Source of the DNA: Exiguobacterium sp. J17977
GTDB lineage: Bacteria > Bacillota > Bacilli > Exiguobacteriales > Exiguobacteriaceae
NCBI RefSeq assembly: GCF_018616375.1
Contig: NZ_JAEQBB010000004.1
Location: 124,001-188,000, forward strand
DNA length: 64,000 nucleotides
Reading direction: 5' to 3'
Position numbers and translations under genes: made by a program. This document shows, piece by piece, positions 62,255 to 64,000 of this stretch. The stretch's first letter is position 1. Each line of letters starts with the position of its first letter. The notes beneath the pieces are model-generated. The model saw only the letters and a program-made list of their open reading frames with translations, did not search any database and was not told the DNA's origin.

Positions 62255-63232
62255 TCATAGTTGAGACATGATTAGTTTGACCGGCAAATAAATCGTATAA
62301 AAGATCATCGTGACCATCACCGTCAAAAAACCGTATAACATCGGTTCGGCCTTGGCGATCAACTTCTTCCAATACAGCTCCATCTCTTCGAACACGAGAT
62401 CCCGATGAATCGTCATGATCGAACCGAGCTCCCCGCTGACTGTCCCGACGCCGAACAGGCTGACGACCTCATGCTCGAGCAAACGCTCTTGACGTGCCGC
62501 CGCCTCGAGTTCGCATCCGTCCGACATGCGCTCATGCATCCGTCTCGCGATGCTCGCCACTTCTCCGTCGCCGCGTCCGAGCCGCTCGATGATTTGGCGG
62601 ACCGAGCCCTGCCCTTCACTCAACAGGGCCAACTCGCTGACGAACAAATATGTCACGTACAGCCGCCTGCCTCGCTCGACGACACGGAGCGGCACGATCC
62701 GTCCATGTCGACCGTTCCAGTAAAGGACCGCCCCGGTCACGAGCAGCCCGATGAACAGACCTGGGAAGAACCAACGCGACAGCAGAAGCGCGTTCAGCCC
62801 ATCGAGCGTCTCGACGTCAACCATCGTCAACAGCTTTGGAAAGATATACAGGGCGTAAATCGCACCAAGCCCGAGCAGCATCGTCAAAATCATGAGCGGG
62901 TACCGTGCCAATTGGCTGAGTTCTTGCCGTAGATTGCGACGCATCGTCGATAAGACGAGCACTTGCTCAAGTCCTTCCAAAAAATGATGGCCTCGTTCGG
63001 CCGTGACGAGCATCTCTCGCATCCTCGGGTCGCTGACGAGTCCCTCGAACACGTTGGCGAGTGGCTGTCCCCCTTCAAGTTGATGTTGCATCTCCCGGAT
63101 GACTTGTTTCATTTTTCCACGTTCATGCAACTCGAGCGTCTCGAGCGTCTTCTTCAACCCGACCCCACGTGACTGGAGTCTGAGAAAGCGGCGTATGATG
63201 GCCAACTCCTTGCTCAATTGGTCTCGGACCAT
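62255..63232 (-). CDS. comGB: Competence pilus assembly membrane protein ComGB
   Basis: A 325-residue GspF/PilC-like inner membrane protein with three hydrophobic segments (about 115-135, 160-180 and 295-315) and two homologous cytoplasmic repeats (LEGGQPLANVFEGLVSD, LEAAARQERLLEHEVVSLFGVGTVSGEL). It anchors the pilus motor. ATG at 63232 behind GAGGTGAGC, overlapping the end of comGA by 19 bases. Confidence 0.92.
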   Translation of the reverse strand: MVRDQLSKELAIIRRFLRLQSRGVGLKKTLETLELHERGKMKQVIREMQHQLEGGQPLANVFEGLVSDPRMREMLVTAERGHHFLEGLEQVLVLSTMRRNLRQELSQLARYPLMILTMLLGLGAIYALYIFPKLLTMVDVETLDGLNALLLSRWFFPGLFIGLLVTGAVLYWNGRHGRIVPLRVVERGRRLYVTYLFVSELALLSEGQGSVRQIIERLGRGDGEVASIARRMHERMSDGCELEAAARQERLLEHEVVSLFGVGTVSGELGSIMTIHRDLVFEEMELYWKKLIAKAEPMLYGFLTVMVTMIFYTIYLPVKLIMSQL

Positions 63233-64000
63233 GTACAGCTCACCTCGTCTTCCCGATGCAGGATGCACCAATGCCGCGCGACTTCCATCTTCCCGGCGAG
63301 CTGTTCGAGCCGACGTTCGCCATCGGCGACACTCGCCGTATGAAACGTCGCGATCGTCATATGACCGCTGAGTGCCGCATCATGCGCCACCCGCAACTCT
63401 TCACTCGTCCGAATCTCTCCGATGACGATCACATCCGGGTCGGCCCGGAGCGTCTCTTTCAACAACGTCCGATGGTCGAGTCCCGCCCTCGGGTTGACCT
63501 CGAGTTGAATCACGCCCGGCACTTGTTTCTCCGGAGGATTCTCGATTGTGACGATGCGTCGACCGGCCAAACTTTGTAAGAATGCATACAGGACGGTCGT
63601 CTTGCCCGCTCCGGTTGCGCCTCCGATGAAGAGCAGACCTTGCCGCAACGTGGACCATTCTTTGAACCGGTGGACGTCTCGATTATCTAACAGCTCCGCT
63701 AAGTGGAACGAGGCGTTCGGAAGCCGCCATGACATGAGCGTCTGATCGAACGATGGCAGAAACGTGACCCGGATCGCCTCGTCTGTCCCGGCGTACATCC
63801 CTGACTGTGGTACGCGGTGATCCGTCTCCGTCAACGCGCACCAATACTTCATATGTAAGGTCAACCGTTCGTAGTCCGTACGTGTTATCGACTCCAAACG
63901 TTGCAAGTGAGCCCCATGACGCACTTGAATCATCACCTCGTCCCCTAACGGCATGAAATGGACATCACTTGCCTGCAACGTACGTGCCGCATCGATCACT
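63214..64000 (-). CDS. comGA: Competence pilus ATPase ComGA, 5' end beyond the window
   Basis: The visible part is 261 residues of a GspE/PilB-type secretion ATPase. It has SDVHFMPL, Walker A GGATGAGKTT, the Asp box DVIVIGEIR and the His box ATFHTASVAD. The first codons lie past the right edge (the frame is open to 64000, with a GTG at 63999). After the His box the chain ends within about 45 residues, whereas B. subtilis ComGA continues with a Cys-containing C terminus, so this form is short, about 270 residues in all. It powers extension of the transformation pseudopilus. Confidence 0.88.
   Translation of the reverse strand, partial: VIDAARTLQASDVHFMPLGDEVMIQVRHGAHLQRLESITRTDYERLTLHMKYWCALTETDHRVPQSGMYAGTDEAIRVTFLPSFDQTLMSWRLPNASFHLAELLDNRDVHRFKEWSTLRQGLLFIGGATGAGKTTVLYAFLQSLAGRRIVTIENPPEKQVPGVIQLEVNPRAGLDHRTLLKETLRADPDVIVIGEIRTSEELRVAHDAALSGHMTIATFHTASVADGERRLEQLAGKMEVARHWCILHREDEVSCTWSETN

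Noticed and set aside
1-64000. tRNA, rRNA, CRISPR, prophage or intact insertion sequences
   Set aside because: None seen on reading both strands; no repeat arrays, transposase genes or terminal inverted repeats stood out.

Overview
This window reads as a low-to-mid GC Gram-positive (Bacillales) chromosome, most likely Exiguobacterium. Gene content and order follow the Bacillus subtilis comG - gcv - yqh - efp - acc - nusB - dxs - recN - spo0A - yqzF - bkd - brxB - art - yqj segment very closely. Proteins are Bacillus-like, ribosome binding sites are strong GGAGG types, and TTG/GTG starts are common. I see no rRNA, tRNA, CRISPR array, prophage or intact insertion sequence. Identification rests on reading the proteins and the synteny; no database search was run.

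Layout. 1-5.1 kb: an orphan HPt protein, a CorA magnesium transporter, a response-regulator/PP2C phosphatase, a 55-residue membrane protein and topoisomerase III. 5.2-10.7 kb: a DMT exporter, a MATE exporter, the two U32 proteins for tRNA 5-hydroxyuridine, and an SDR. 10.7-15.4 kb (minus strand): a tight operon with RNase Z, an unknown membrane protein, a DUF4430 lipoprotein and a divergent ECF-type transporter whose ATPase has one set of catalytic motifs split over two half-domains. 15.4-21.3 kb: an M20 peptidase, Prli42, a FUSC exporter, a glucosaminidase, a dienoyl-CoA reductase behind a FadR-like box, an HD protein and a UPF0173 hydrolase. 21.3-26.7 kb: an arginine-type ABC importer, DUF952, bacilliredoxin BrxB, a methyltransferase and Spo0M behind a sigma-W-like promoter. 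26.7-36.7 kb: the branched-chain keto-acid operon ptb-bcd-buk-lpdV-bkdAA-bkdAB-bkdB with its sigma-54 activator BkdR, a clear -24/-12 promoter and a cre site, then yqzF. 36.7-37.3 kb: about 0.6 kb without an intact gene but with a strong promoter and an operator-like palindrome. 37.3-46.9 kb: spo0A, recN, ahrC, tlyA, dxs, ispA, xseB, xseA, folD, nusB. 47-51 kb: accCB, efp, pepP, aroQ. 51-55.6 kb: yqhQ, a SA1362-type protein, a HPRT, mntR, a rhodanese and a PAL-like NHL lyase. 55.7-64 kb: gcvPB-gcvPA-gcvT, a DUF948-like protein, aroK and the comG competence operon, running off the right end in comGA.

How it fits together. The bkd cluster takes branched-chain amino acids to branched acyl-CoAs, which prime fatty acid synthesis; accBC supplies malonyl-CoA. 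The accB promoter carries two operator-like elements, one FapR-like, and the same 16-mer core recurs inside buk. Sporulation genes that sit here in spore formers (spoIVB between recN and spo0A, the spoIIIA operon between accB and efp) are absent although their neighbours are in order and spo0A and spo0M remain. This fits a lineage that lost sporulation but kept Spo0A. The most unusual items are the split-motif ECF ATPase, the dual operator at accB and its copy in buk, the PAL-like lyase with a complete-looking active site, and the SD-hairpin-start leader of the HPRT gene.
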